Source of the DNA: Siphonodentalium dalli | Lineage: Eukaryota > Mollusca > Scaphopoda > Gadilida > Siphonodentaliidae | Assembly (NCBI GenBank): GCA_032622095.1 | Contig: CP136065.1 | Span: 37,608,732-37,672,731 of the forward strand | Length of the DNA stretch: 64,000 nt | Reading direction: 5' to 3' | Shown here: positions 29,245-43,611 of the stretch, in pieces | How positions within the stretch are numbered: position 1 is the stretch's first letter | How the letters are laid out: every line of letters starts with the position of its first letter | Position numbers and translations under genes: made by a program | Notes under the pieces: model-generated | Told to the model about the DNA's origin: nothing | What the model saw: the letters and a program-made list of their open reading frames with translations, nothing else | Database searches by the model: none

Positions 29245-32200
29245 TTGGTCAGATCTTCATGAAATTTGTCATGGATGTTAACAATGACATCTAGATGGGA
29301 ACGAGTAATTTTGGGGTCATTCCGCCAAAAAACATGGCCGCCAGCAGCCATCTTGAATTTTACTCTTTGCATGACTAAATCGTTTAGCACGGGCTACAGG
29401 TCATACCTTAGGTCGGATCTTCATGAAATTTGTCACGGATGTTAACAATGACATGTAGATGTGAACGAGTCATTTTGGGGTCATTCGGCCAAAAAACATG
29501 GCCGCCAGCAACCATCTTGAATTTTACTCTTTACATTACTAAATCCTTTGGCACGGGCTACAGGTCGTACCTTTGGTCAGATCTTCAGGGAATAATTTAA
29601 TGTGTTACAGTCAATGGAGCGATTAGGAATGTGGAAAGTTGAATGTCTAATACTAGGTTATCAACATGAAGAGATATATATAAAAGTAAAATCTAAGATG
29701 GTTGCTGGCGGCTAGCTTTAGTCATGCAAGATGTAAAATCCAAGATGGCCACTGGCAGCCATGTTTTAATGCCGAATAACCCTAAAATGGCTCTTTCCCA
29801 TCTACATGTCATTGTTAACATCCATAACAGGTACGACCTGTAGCCCGCGCCAATGGATTGAATTTTTAAATCCGAGATGACCGCCAGCGGCCATGTTTTT
29901 TGGCCAAATGACCCCAAAATGACTTGTTCCCATCTACATGTCAATGTCAATATTCATGACAAATTTCATAAAGATTAGATCAAAGGTACAACCTGTAGCC
30001 CGCGCCAAAGGATTTAGTAATGCAAAGAGTAAAATCCAAGATGGCTGCTGGCGGCCATGTTTTTTGGCCGAATGGCCTCAAAATGACTCGTTCCCATCTA
30101 CATATCAGTGTTAACATACATGACAAATTTCATAAAGATTAGTCCAAAGGTACAACCTGTAGCCCGCGCCATAGGATTTAGTAATGCAAAGAGTAAAATC
30201 CAAGATGGCTGCTGGCGGCCATGTTTTTCGGCCAAATAACCCCAAAATGACTCGTTCCCATATACATGTCATTTCTAATATCAATGACAAATTTCATGAA
30301 GTTCCGACCAAAGGTACGACCTGTAGCCGTGCTAAACGATTTAGTCATGCAAAGAGTAAAATCCAAGATGGCTGCTGGCGGCCATATTTTTTAGCCAAAT
30401 GACCCCAAAATGACTCGTTCCCATCTACATGTCAATGTCAATATTCATGACAAATTTCATGAAGATCTGACCAAAGCTAAAGATCGAACACATATGCACA
30501 CTGGTGTTGTAACATGCACATTTGTGTTGTAAAATACCACATATATGTTTACAACATCGAACATCCAGTGCCTGTATAAAAGTCAATGTCATGTATATGT
30601 TCAATAAAAAGTGAGTAGTGGCATATATTTATTCAATAATATAACATATATATGACACATACATCAAATAAAGTGCTGTCTTTGTTCACATATACAACCA
30701 TATGTATTGGATAATATAGAACATAAATGAGCATTTTACAACAGCATGCCGTGTGCATATGTGTTCGATCTTTAGATTTGGTCAGATCTTCATGAAATTT
30801 GTCATGGATGGTAACAATGACATCTAGATGGGAACGAGTAATTTTGGGGTCATTCCGCCAAAAAACATGGCCGCCAGCAGCCATCTTGAATTTTACTCTT
30901 TGCATGACTAAATCGTTTAGCACGGGCTACAGGTCATACCTTTGGTCGGATCTTCATGAAATTTGTCACGGATGTTAACAATGACATGTAGATGTGAACG
31001 AGTCATTTTGGGGTCATTCGGCCAAAAAACATGGCCGCCAGCAACCATCTTGAATTTTACTCTTTGCATGACTAAATCGTTTAGCACGGGCTACAGGTCA
31101 TACCATTGGTCGGATCTTCATGAAATTTGTCACGGATGTTAACAATGACATGTAGATGTGAACGAGTTATTTTGGGGTCATTCGGCCAAAAAACATGGCC
31201 GCCAGCAACCATCTTGAATTTTACTCTTTACATTACTAAATCCTTTGGCACGGGCTACAGGTCGTACCTTTGGTCAGATCTTCAGGGAATAATTTAATGT
31301 GTTACAGTCAATGGAGCGATTAGGAATGTGGAAAGTTGAATGTCTAATACTAGGTTATCAACATGAAGAGATATATATAAAAGTAAAATCTAAGATGGTT
31401 GCTGGCGGCTAGCTTTAGTCATGCAAGATGTAAAATCCAAGATGGCCACTGGCAGCCATGTTTTAATGCCGAATAACCCTAAAATGGCTCTTTCCCATCT
31501 ACATGTCATTGTTAACATCCATAACAGGTACGACCTGTAGCCCGCGCCAATGGATTGAATTTTTAAATTCGAGATGACCGCCAGCGGCAATGGTTTTTGG
31601 CCAAATGACCCCAAAATGACTCGTTCCCATCTACATGTCAATGTCAATATTCACGACAAATTTCATAAAGATTAGATCAAAGGTACAACCTGTAGCCCGC
31701 GCCAAAGGATTTAGTAATGCAAAGAGTAAAATCCAAGATGGCTGCTGGCGGCCATGTTTTTTGGCCGAATGGCCTCAAAATGACTCGTTCCCATCTACAT
31801 GTCAGTGTTAACATACATGACAAATTTCATAAAGATTAGACCAAAGGTACAACCTGTAGCCCGCGCCATAGGATTTAGTAATGCAAAGAGTAAAATCCAA
31901 GATGGCTGCTGGCGGCCATGTTTTTCGGCCAAATAACCCCAAAATGACTCGTTCCCATATACATGTCATTTCTAATATCAATGACAAATTTCATGAAGTT
32001 CCGACCAAAGGTACGACCTGTAGCCAATGCCAAAGGATTTAGTCATGCAAAGAGTAAAATCCAAGATGGCTGCTGGCGGCCATGTTTTTTAGCCAAATGA
32101 CCCCAAAATGACTCGTTCCCATCTACATGTCAATGTCAATATTCATGACAAATTTCATGAAGATCTGACCAAAGCTAAAGATCGAACACATATGTACACT

Positions 32201-35200
32201 GGTGTTGTAACATGCACATTTGTGTTGTAAAATACCACATATATATGTTTACAACATCGAACATCCAGTGCCTGTATAAAAGTCAATGTCATGTATATGT
32301 TCAATAAAAAGTGAGTAGTGGCATATATTTATTCAATAATATAACATATATATGACACATACATCAAATAAAGTGCTGTCTTTGTTCACATATACAACCA
32401 TATGTATTGGATAATATAGAACATAAATGAGCATTTTACAACAGCATGCCGTGTGCATATGTGTTCGATCTTTAGATTTGGTCAGATCTTCATGAAATTT
32501 GTCATGGATGGTAACAATGACATCTAGATGGGAACGAGTAATTTTGGGGTCATTCCGCCAAAAAACATGGCCGCCAGCAGCCATCTTGAATTTTACTCTT
32601 TGCATGACTAAATCGTTTAGCACGGGCTACAGGTCATACCTTTGGTCGGATCTTCATGAAATTTGTCACGGATGTTAACAATGACATGTAGATGTGAATG
32701 AGTCATTTTGGGGTCATTCGGCCAAAAAACATGGCCGCCAGCAACCATCTTGAATTTTACTCTTTACATTACTAAATCCTTTGGCACGGGCTACAGGTCG
32801 TACCTTTGGTCAGATCTTCAGGGAATAATTTAATGTGTTACAGTCAATGGAGCGATTAGGAATGTGGAAAGTTGAATGTCTAATACTAGGTTATCAACAT
32901 GAAGAGATATATATAAAAGTAAAATCTAAGATGGTTGCTGGCGGCTAGCTTTAGTCATGCAAGATGTAAAATCCAAGATGGCCACTGGCAGCCATGTTTT
33001 AATGCCGAATAACCCTAAAATGGCTCTTTCCCATCTACATGTCATTGTTAACATCCATAACAGGTACGACCTGTAGCCCGCGACAATGGATTGAATTTTT
33101 AAATCCGAGATGACCGCCAGCGGCCATGTTTTTTGGCCAAATGACCCCAAAATGACTCGTTCCCATCTACATGTCAATGTCAATATTCATGACAAATTTT
33201 ATAAAGATTAGATCAAAGGTACAACCTGTAGCCCGCGCCAAAGGATTTAGTAATGCAAAGAGTAAAATCCAAGATGGCTGCTGGCGGCCATGTTTTTTGG
33301 CCGAATGGCCTCAAAATGACTCGTTCCCATCTACATGTCAGTGTTAACATACATGACAAATTTCATAAAGATTAGACCAAAGGTACAACCTGTAGCCCGC
33401 GCCATAGGATTTAGTAATGCAAAGAGTAAAATCCAAGATGGCTGCTGGCGGCCATGTTTTTCGGCCAAATAACCCCAAAATGACTCGTTCCCATATACAT
33501 GTCATTTCTAATATCAATGACAAATTTCATGAAGTTCCGACCAAAGGTACGACCTGTAGCCAATGCCAAAGGATTTAGTCATGCAAAGAGTAAAATTCAA
33601 GATGGCTGCTGGTGGCCATGTTTTTTAGCCAAATGACCCCAAAATGACTCGTTCCCATCTACATGTCAATGTCAATATTCATGACAAATTTCATGAAGAT
33701 CTGACCAAAGCTAAAGATCGAACACATATGCACACTGGTGTTGTAACATGCACATTTGTGTTGTAAAATACCACATATATGTTTACAACATCGAACATCC
33801 AGTGCCTGTATAAAAGTCAATGTCATGTATATGTTCAATAAAAAGTGAGTAGTGGCATATATTTATTCAATAATATAACATATATATGACACATACATCA
33901 AATAAAGTGCTGTCTTTGTTCACATATACAACCATATGTATTGGATAATATAGAACATAAATGAGCATTTTACAACAGCATGCCGTGTGCATATGTGTTC
34001 GATCTTTAGCTTTGGTCAGATCTTCATGAAATATGTCATGGATGGTAACAATGACATCTAGATGGGAACGAGTAATTTTGGGGTCATTCCGCCAAAAAAC
34101 ATGGCCGCCAGCAGCCATCTTGAATTTTACTCTTTGCATGACTAAATCGTTTAGCACGGGCTACAGGTCATACCTTTGGTCGGATCTTCATGAAATTTGT
34201 CACGGATGTTAACAATGACATGTAGATCTATGTGAACGAGTCATTTTGTGTTCATTCGGTCAAAAAACATGGCCGCCAGCAACCATCTTGAATTTTACTC
34301 TTTGCATGACTAAATCGTTTAGCACGGGCTACAGGTCATACCTTTGGTCGGATCTTCATGAAATTTGTCACGGATGTTAACAATGACATGTAGATGTGAA
34401 CGAGTCATTTTGGGGTCATTCGGCCAAAAAACATGGCCGCCAGCAACCATCTTGAATTTTACTCTTTACATTACTAAATCCTTTGGCACGGGCTACAGGT
34501 CGTACCTTTGGTCAGATCTTCAGGGAATAATTTAATGTGTTACAGTCAATGGAGCGATTAGGAATGTGGAAAGTTGAATGTCTAATACTATGTTATCAAC
34601 ATGAAGAGATATATATAAAAGTAAAATCTAAGATGGTTGCTGGCGGCTAGCTTTAGTCATGCAAGATGTAAAATCCAAGATGGCCACTGGCAGCCATGTT
34701 TTAATGCCGAATAACCCTAAAATGGCTCTTTCCCATCTACATGTCATTGTTAACATCCATAACAGGTACGACCTGTAGCCCGCGCCAATGGATTGAATTT
34801 TTAAATTCGAGATGACCGCCAGCGGCCATGTTTTTTGGCCAAATGACCCCAAAATGACTCGTTCCCATCTACATGTCAATGTCAATATTCATGACAAATT
34901 TCATAAAGATTAGATCAAAGGTACAACCTGTAGCCCGCGCCAAAGGATTTAGTAATGCAAAGAGTAAAATCCAAGATGGCTGCTGGCGGCCATGTTTTTT
35001 GGCCGAATGGCCTCAAAATGACTCGTTCACATCTACATGTCAGTGTTAACATACATGACAAATTTCATAAAGATTAGACCAAAGGTACAACCTGTAGCCC
35101 GCGCCATAGGATTTAGTAATGCAAAGAGTAAAATCCAAGATGGCTGCTGGCGGCCATGTTTTTCGGCCAAATAACCCCAAAATGACTCGTTCCCATATAC

Positions 35201-38200
35201 ATGTCATTTCTAATATCAATGACAAATTTCATGAAGTTCCGACCAAAGGTACGACCTGTAGCCAATGCCAAAGGATTTAGTCATGCAAAGAGTAAAATCC
35301 AAGATGGCTGCTGGCGGCCATGTTTTTTAGCCAAATGACCCCAAAATGACTCGTTCCCATCTACATGTCAATGTCAATATTCATGACAAATTTCATGAAG
35401 ATCTGACCAAAGCTAAAGATCGAACACATGTGCACACTAGTGTTGTAACATGCACATTTGTGTTGTAAAATACCACATATACATTGTATATGTTTACAAC
35501 ATCGAACATCCAGTGCCTGTATAAAAGTCAATGTCATGTATATGTTCAATAAAAAGTGAGTAGTGGCATATATTTATTCAATAATATAACATATATATGA
35601 CACATACATCAAATAAAGTGCTGTCTTTGTTCACATATACAACCATATGTATTGGATAATATAGAACATAAATGAGCATTTTACAACAGCATGCCGTGTG
35701 CATATGTGTTCGATCTTTAGATTTGGTCAGATCTTCATGAAATTTGTCATGGATGGTAACAATGACATGTAGATGTGAACGAGTCATTTTGGGGTCATTC
35801 GGCCAAAAAACATGGCCGCCAGCAACCATCTTGAATTTTACTCTTTGCATGACTAAATCGTTTAGCACGGGCTACAGGTCATACCTTTGGTCGGATCTTC
35901 ATGAAATTTGTCACGGATGTTAACAATGACATGTAGATGTGAACGAGTCATTTTGGGGTCATTCAGCCAAAAAACATGGCCGCCAGCAACCATCTTGAAT
36001 TTTACTCTTTACATTACTAAATCCTTTGGCACGGGCTACAGGTCGTACCTTTGGTCAGATCTTCAGGGAATAATTTAATGTGTTACAGTCAATGGAGCGA
36101 TTAGGAATGTGGAAAGTTGAATGTCTAATACTAGGTTATCAACATGAAGAGATATATATAAAAGTAAAATCTAAGATGGTTGCTGGCGGCTAGCTTTAGT
36201 CATGCAAGATGTAAAATCCAAGATGGCCACTGGCAGCCATGTTTTAATGCCGAATAACCCTAAAATGGCTCTTTCCCATCTACATGTCATTGTTAACATC
36301 CATAACAGGTACGACCTGTAGCCCGCGCCAATGGATTGAATTTTTAAATTCGAGATGACCGCCAGCGGCCATGGTTTTTGGCCAAATGACCCCAAAATGA
36401 CTCGTTCCCATCTACATGTCAATGTCAATATTCATGACAAATTTCATAAAGATTAGATCAAAGGTACAACCTGTAGCCCGCGCCAAAGGATTTAGTAATG
36501 CAAAGAGTAAAATCCAAGATGGCTGCTGGCGGCCATGTTTTTTGGCCGAATGGCCTCAAAATGACTCGTTCCCATCTACATGTCAGTGTTAACATACATG
36601 ACAAATTTCATAAAGATTAGACCAAAGGTACAACCTGTAGCCCGCGCCATAGGATTTAGTAATGCAAAGAGTAAAATCCAAGATGGCTGCTGGCGGCCAT
36701 GTTTTTCGGCCAAATAACCCCAAAATGACTCGTTCCCATATACATGTCATTTCTAATATCAATGACAAATTTCATGAAGTTCCGACCAAAGGTACGACCT
36801 GTAGCCAATGCCAAAGGATTTAGTCATGCAAAGAGTAAAATCCAAGATGGCTGCTGGCGGCCATGTTTTTTAGCCAAATGACCCCAAAATGACTCGTTCC
36901 CATCTACATGTCAATGTCAATATTCATGACAAATTTCATGAAGATCTGACCAAAGCTAAAGATCGAACACATATGTACACTGGTGTTGTAACATGCACAT
37001 TTGTGTTGTAAAATACCACATATATATGTTTACAACATCGAACATCCAGTGCCTGTATAAAAGTCAATGTCATGTATATGTTCAATAAAAAGTGAGTAGT
37101 GGCATATATTTATTCAATAATATAACATATATATGACACATACATCAAATAAAGTGCTGTCTTTGTTCACATATACAACCATATGTATTGGATAATATAG
37201 AACATAAATGAGCATTTTACAACAGCATGCCGTGTGCATATGTGTTCGATCTTTAGATTTGGTCAGATCTTCATGAAATTTGTCATGGATGGTAACAATG
37301 ACATCTAGATGGGAACGAGTAATTTTGGGGTCATTCCGCCAAAAAACATGGCCGCCAGCAGCCATCTTGAATTTTACTCTTTGCATGACTAAATCGTTTA
37401 GCACGGGCTACAGGTCATACCTTTGGTCGGATCTTCATGAAATTTGTCACGGATGTTAACAATGACATGTAGATCTATGTGAACGAGTCATTTTGTGTTC
37501 ATTCGGTCAAAAAACATGGCCGCCAGCAACCATCTTGAATTTTACTCTTTGCATGACTAAATCGTTTAGCACGGGCTACAGGTCATACCTTTGGTCGGAT
37601 CTTCATGAAATTTGTCACGGATGTTAACAATGACATGTAGATGTGAACGAGTCATTTTGGGGTCATTCGGCCAAAAAACATGGCCGCCAGCAACCATCTT
37701 GAATTTTACTCTTTACATTACTAAATCCTTTGGCACGGGCTACAGGTCGTACCTTTGGTCAGATCTTCAGGGAATAATTTAATGTGTTACAGTCAATGGA
37801 GCGATTAGGAATGTGGAAAGTTGAATGTCTAATACTAGGTTATCAACATGAAGAGATATATATAAAAGTAAAATCTAAGATGGTTGCTGGCGGCTAGCTT
37901 TAGTCATGCAAGATGTAAAATCCAAGATGGCCACTGGCAGCCATGTTATAATGCCGAATAACCCTAAAATGGCTCTTTCCCATCTACATGTCATTGTTAA
38001 CATCCATAACAGGTACGACCTGTAGCCCGCGCCAATGGATTGAATTTTTAAATTCGAGATGACCGCCAGCGGCCATGTTTTTTGGCCAAATGACCCCAAA
38101 ATGACTCGTTCCCATCTACATGTCAATGTCAATATTCATGACAAATTTCATAAAGATTAGATTAAAGGTACAACCTGTAGCCCGCGCCAAAGGATTTAGT

Positions 38201-41200
38201 AATGCAAAGAGTAAAATCCAAGATGGCTGCTGGCGGCCATGTTTTTTGGCCGAATGGCCTCAAAATGACTCGTTCCCATCTACATGTCAGTGTTAACATA
38301 CATGACAAATTTCATAAAGATTAGACCAAAGGTACAACCTGTAGCCCGCGCCATAGGATTTAGTAATGCAAAGAGTAAAATCCAAGATGGCTGCTGGCGG
38401 CCATGTTTTTCGGCCAAATAACCCCAAAATGACTCGTTCCCATATACATGTCATTTCTAATATCAATGACAAATTTCATGAAGTTCCGACCAAAGGTACG
38501 ACCTGTAGCCAATGCCAAAGGATTTAGTCATGCAAAGAGTAAAATCCAAGATGGCTGCTGGCGGCCATGTTTTTTAGCCAAATGACCCCAAAATGACTCG
38601 TTCCCATCTACATGTCAATGTCAATATTCATGACAAATTTCATGAAGATCTGACCAAAGCTAAAGATCGAACACATGTGCACACTAGTGTTGTAACATGC
38701 ACATTTGTGTTGTAAAATACCACATATACATTGTATATGTTTACAACATCGAACATCCAGTGCCTGTATAAAAGTCAATGTCATGTATATGTTCAATAAA
38801 AAGTGAGTAGTGGCATATATTTATTCAATAATATAACATATATATGACACATACATCAAATAAAGTGCTGTCTTTGTTCACATATACAACCATATGTATT
38901 GGATAATATAGAACATAAATGAGCATTTTACAACAGCATGCCGTGTGCATATGTGTTCGATCTTTAGATTTGGTCAGATCTTCATGAAATTTGTCATGGA
39001 TGGTAACAATGACATCTAGATGGGAACGAGTAATTTTGGGGTCATTCCGCCAAAAAACATGGCCGCCAGCAGCCATCTTGAATTTTACTCTTTGCATGAC
39101 TAAATCGTTTAGCACGGGCTACAGGTCATACCTTTGGTCGGATCTTCATGAAATTTGTCACGGATGTTAACAATGACATGTAGATGTGAACGAGTCATTT
39201 TGGGGTCATTCGGCCAAAAAACATGGCCGCCAGCAACCATCTTGAATTTTACTCTTTACATTACTAAATCCTTTGGCACGGGCTACAGGTCGTACCTTTG
39301 GTCAGATCTTCAGGGAATAATTTAATGTGTTACAGTCAATGGAGCGATTAGGAATGTGGAAAGTTGAATGTCTAATACTAGGTTATCAACATGAAGAGAT
39401 ATATATAAAAGTAAAATCTAAGATGGTTGCTGGCGGCTAGCTTTAGTCATGCAAGATGTAAAATCCAAGATGGCCACTGGCAGCCATGTTTTAATGCCGA
39501 ATAACCCTAAAATGGCTCTTTCCCATCTACATGTCATTGTTAACATCCATAACAGGTACGACCTGTAGCCCGCGCCAATGGATTGAATTTTTAAATTCGA
39601 GATGACCGCCAGCGGCCATGGTTTTTGGCCAAATGACCCCAAAATGACTCGTTCCCATCTACATGTCAATGTCAATATTCATGACAAATTTCATAAAGAT
39701 TAGATCAAAGGTACAACCTGTAGCCCGCGCCAAAGGATTTAGTAATGCAAAGAGTAAAATCCAAGATGGCTGCTGGCGGCCATGTTTTTTGGCCGAATGG
39801 CCTCAAAATGACTCGTTCCCATCTACATGTCAGTGTTAACATACATGACAAATTTCATAAAGATTAGACCAAAGGTACAACCTGTAGCCCGCGCCATAGG
39901 ATTTAGTAATGCAAAGAGTAAAATCCAAGATGGCTGCTGGCGGCCATGTTTTTCGGCCAAATAACCCCAAAATGACTCGTTCCCATATACATGTCATTTC
40001 TAATATCAATGACAAATTTCATGAAGTTCCGACCAAAGGTACGACCTGTAGCCAATGCCAAAGGATTTAGTCATGCAAAGAGTAAAATCCAAGATGGCTG
40101 CTGGCGGCCATGTTTTTTAGCTAAATGACCCCAAAATGACTCGTTCCCATCTACATGTCAATGTCAATATTCATGACAAATTTCATGAAGATCTGACCAA
40201 AGCTAAAGATCGAACACATATGTACACTGGTGTTGTAACATGCACATTTGTGTTGTAAAATACCACATATATATGTTTACAACATCGAACATCCAGTGCC
40301 TGTATAAAAGTCAATGTCATGTATATGTTCAATAAAAAGTGAGTAGTGGCATATATTTATTCAATAATATAACATATATATGACACATACATCAAATAAA
40401 GTGCTGTCTTTGTTCACATATACAACCATATGTATTGGATAATATAGAACATAAATGAGCATTTTACAACAGCATGCCGTGTGCATATGTGTTCGATCTT
40501 TAGATTTGGTCAGATCTTCATGAAATTTGTCATGGATGGTAACAATGACATCTAGATGGGAACGAGTAATTTTGGGGTCATTCCGCCAAAAAACATGGCC
40601 GCCAGCAGCCATCTTGAATTTTACTCTTTGCATGACTAAATCGTTTAGCACGGGCTACAGGTCATACCTTTGGTCGGATCTTCATGAAATTTGTCACGGA
40701 TGTTAACAATGACATGTAGATCTATGTGAACGAGTCATTTTGTGTTCATTCGGTCAAAAAACATGGCCGCCAGCAACCATCTTGAATTTTACTCTTTGCA
40801 TGACTAAATCGTTTAGCACGGGCTACAGGTCATACCTTTGGTCGGATCTTCATGAAATTTGTCACGGATGTTAACAATGACATGTAGATGTGAACGAGTC
40901 ATTTTGGGGTCATTCGGCCAAAAAACATGGCCGCCAGCAACCATCTTGAATTTTACTCTTTACATTACTAAATCCTTTGGCACGGGCTACAGGTCGTACC
41001 TTTGGTCAGATCTTCAGGGAATAATTTAATGTGTTACAGTCAATGGAGCGATTAGGAATGTGGAAAGTTGAATGTCTAATACTAGGTTATCAACATGAAG
41101 AGATATATATAAAAGTAAAATCTAAGATGGTTGCTGGCGGCTAGCTTTAGTCATGCAAGATGTAAAATCCAAGATGGCCACTGGCAGCCATGTTTTAATG

Positions 41201-43611
41201 CCGAATAACCCTAAAATGGCTCTTTCCCATCTACATGTCATTGTTAACATCCATAACAGGTACGACCTGTAGCCCGCGCCAATGGATTGAATTTTTAAAT
41301 TCGAGATGACCGCCAGCGGCCATGTTTTTTGGCCAAATGACCCCAAAATGACTCGTTCCCATCTACATGTCAATGTCAATATTCATGACAAATTTCATAA
41401 AGATTAGATTAAAGGTACAACCTGTAGCCCGCGCCAAAGGATTTAGTAATGCAAAGAGTAAAATCCAAGATGGCTGCTGGCGGCCATGTTTTTTGGCCGA
41501 ATGGCCTCAAAATGACTCGTTCCCATCTACATGTCAGTGTTAACATACATGACAAATTTCATAAAGATTAGACCAAAGGTACAACCTGTAGCCCGCGCCA
41601 TAGGATTTAGTAATGCAAAGAGTAAAATCCAAGATGGCTGCTGGCGGCCATGTTTTTCGGCCAAATAACCCCAAAATGACTCGTTCCCATATACATGTCA
41701 TTTCTAATATCAATGACAAATTTCATGAAGTTCCGACCAAAGGTACGACCTGTAGCCAATGCCAAAGGATTTAGTCATGCAAAGAGTAAAATCCAAGATG
41801 GCTGCTGGCGGCCATGTTTTTTAGCCAAATGACCCCAAAATGACTCGTTCCCATCTACATGTCAATGTCAATATTCATGACAAATTTCATGAAGATCTGA
41901 CCAAAGCTAAAGATCGAACACATGTGCACACTAGTGTTGTAACATGCACATTTGTGTTGTAAAATACCACATATACATTGTATATGTTTACAACATCGAA
42001 CATCCAGTGCCTGTATAAAAGTCAATGTCATGTATATGTTCAATAAAAAGTGAGTAGTGGCATATATTTATTCAATAATATAACATATATATGACACATA
42101 CATCAAATAAAGTGCTGTCTTTGTTCACATATACAACCATATGTATTGGATAATATAGAACATAAATGAGCATTTTACAACAGCATGCCGTGTGCATATG
42201 TGTTCGATCTTTAGATTTGGTCAGATCTTCATGAAATTTGTCATGGATGGTAACAATGACATCTAGATGGGAACGAGTAATTTTGGGGTCATTCCGCCAA
42301 AAAACATGGCCGCCAGCAGCCATCTTGAATTTTACTCTTTGCATGACTAAATCGTTTAGCACGGGCTACAGGTCATACCTTTGGTCGGATCTTCATGAAA
42401 TTTGTCACGGATGTTAACAATGACATGTAGATGTGAACGAGTCATTTTGGGGTCATTCGGCCAAAAAACATGGCCGCCAGCAACCATCTTGAATTTTACT
42501 CTTTGCATGACTAAATCGTTTAGCACGGGCTACAGGTCATACCTTTGGTCGGATCTTCATGAAATTTGTCACGGATGTTAACAATGACATGTAGATGTGA
42601 ATGAGTCATTTTGGGGTCATTCGGCCAAAAAACATGGCCGCCAGCAACCATCTTGAATTTTACTCTTTACATTACTAAATCCTTTGGCACGGGCTACAGG
42701 TCGTACCTTTGGTCAGATCTTCAGGGAATAATTTAATGTGTTACAGTCAATGGAGCGATTAGGAATGTGGAAAGTTGAATGTCTAATACTAGGTTATCAA
42801 CATGAAGAGATATATATAAAAGTAAAATCTAAGATGGTTGCTGGCGGCTAGCTTTAGTCATGCAAGATGTAAAATCCAAGATGGCCACTGGCAGCCATGT
42901 TTTAATGCCGAATAACCCTAAAATGGCTCTTTCCCATCTACATGTCATTGTTTACATCCATAACAGGTACGACCTGTAGCCCGCGACAATGGATTGAATT
43001 TTTAAATCCGAGATGACCGCCAGCGGCCATGTTTTTTGGCCAAATGACCCCAAAATGACTCGTTCCCATCTACATGTCAATGTCAATATTCATGACAAAT
43101 TTCATAAAGATTAGATCAAAGGTACAACCTGTAGCCCGCGCCAAAGGATTTAGTAATGCAAAGAGTAAAATCCAAGATGGCTGCTGGCGGCCATGTTTTT
43201 TGGCCGAATGGCCTCAAAATGACTCGTTCCCATCTACATGTCAGTGTTAACATACATGACAAATTTCATAAAGATTAGACCAAAGGTACAACCTGTAGCC
43301 CGCGCCATAGGATTTAGTAATGCAAAGAATAAAATCCAAGATGGCTGCTGGCGGCCATGTTTTTCGGCCAAATAACCCCAAAATGACTCGTTCCCATATA
43401 CATGTCATTTCTAATATCAATGACAAATTTAATGAAGTTCCGACCAAAGGTACGACCTGTAGCCAATGCCAAAGGATTTAGTCATGCAAAGAGTAAAATC
43501 CAAGATGGCTGCTGGAGGCCATGTTTTTTAGCCAAATGACCCCAAAATGACTCGTACCCATCTACATGTCAATGTCAATATTCATGACAAATTTCATGAA
43601 GATCTGACCAA
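28943..43611. repeat. Inverted-block higher-order array 1, ~3247-bp dimeric unit
   Basis: Each unit is core, forward monomers (two or three), inverted truncated 3' module, then reverse monomers (about four), leading to the next core. Core-to-core distances are 1532, 1700, 1534, 1711, 1536, 1711, 1536 and 1711 bp, then 1698 bp into array 2. From 33907 the pattern repeats with an exact 3247-bp sum. The long half has one additional forward monomer carrying the odd variant GTAGATCTATGTGAACGAG (about 34221, 37471 and 40718, 3247 bp apart to within a few bases). The core with ACATTGTATATG insertion (near 35480, 38730, 41977) alternates with the plain core. Frames of 96, 85 and 62 codons repeat with the unit and are not genes. 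Confidence 0.9.

Noticed and set aside
30633-30923. Recurring 96-codon reverse frame (and companions of 85-87, 66, 63 and 62 codons) as a gene family
   Set aside because: The frames recur exactly with the satellite units and straddle the core-monomer junction. Their peptides are translations of the monomer landmarks on one strand or the other.
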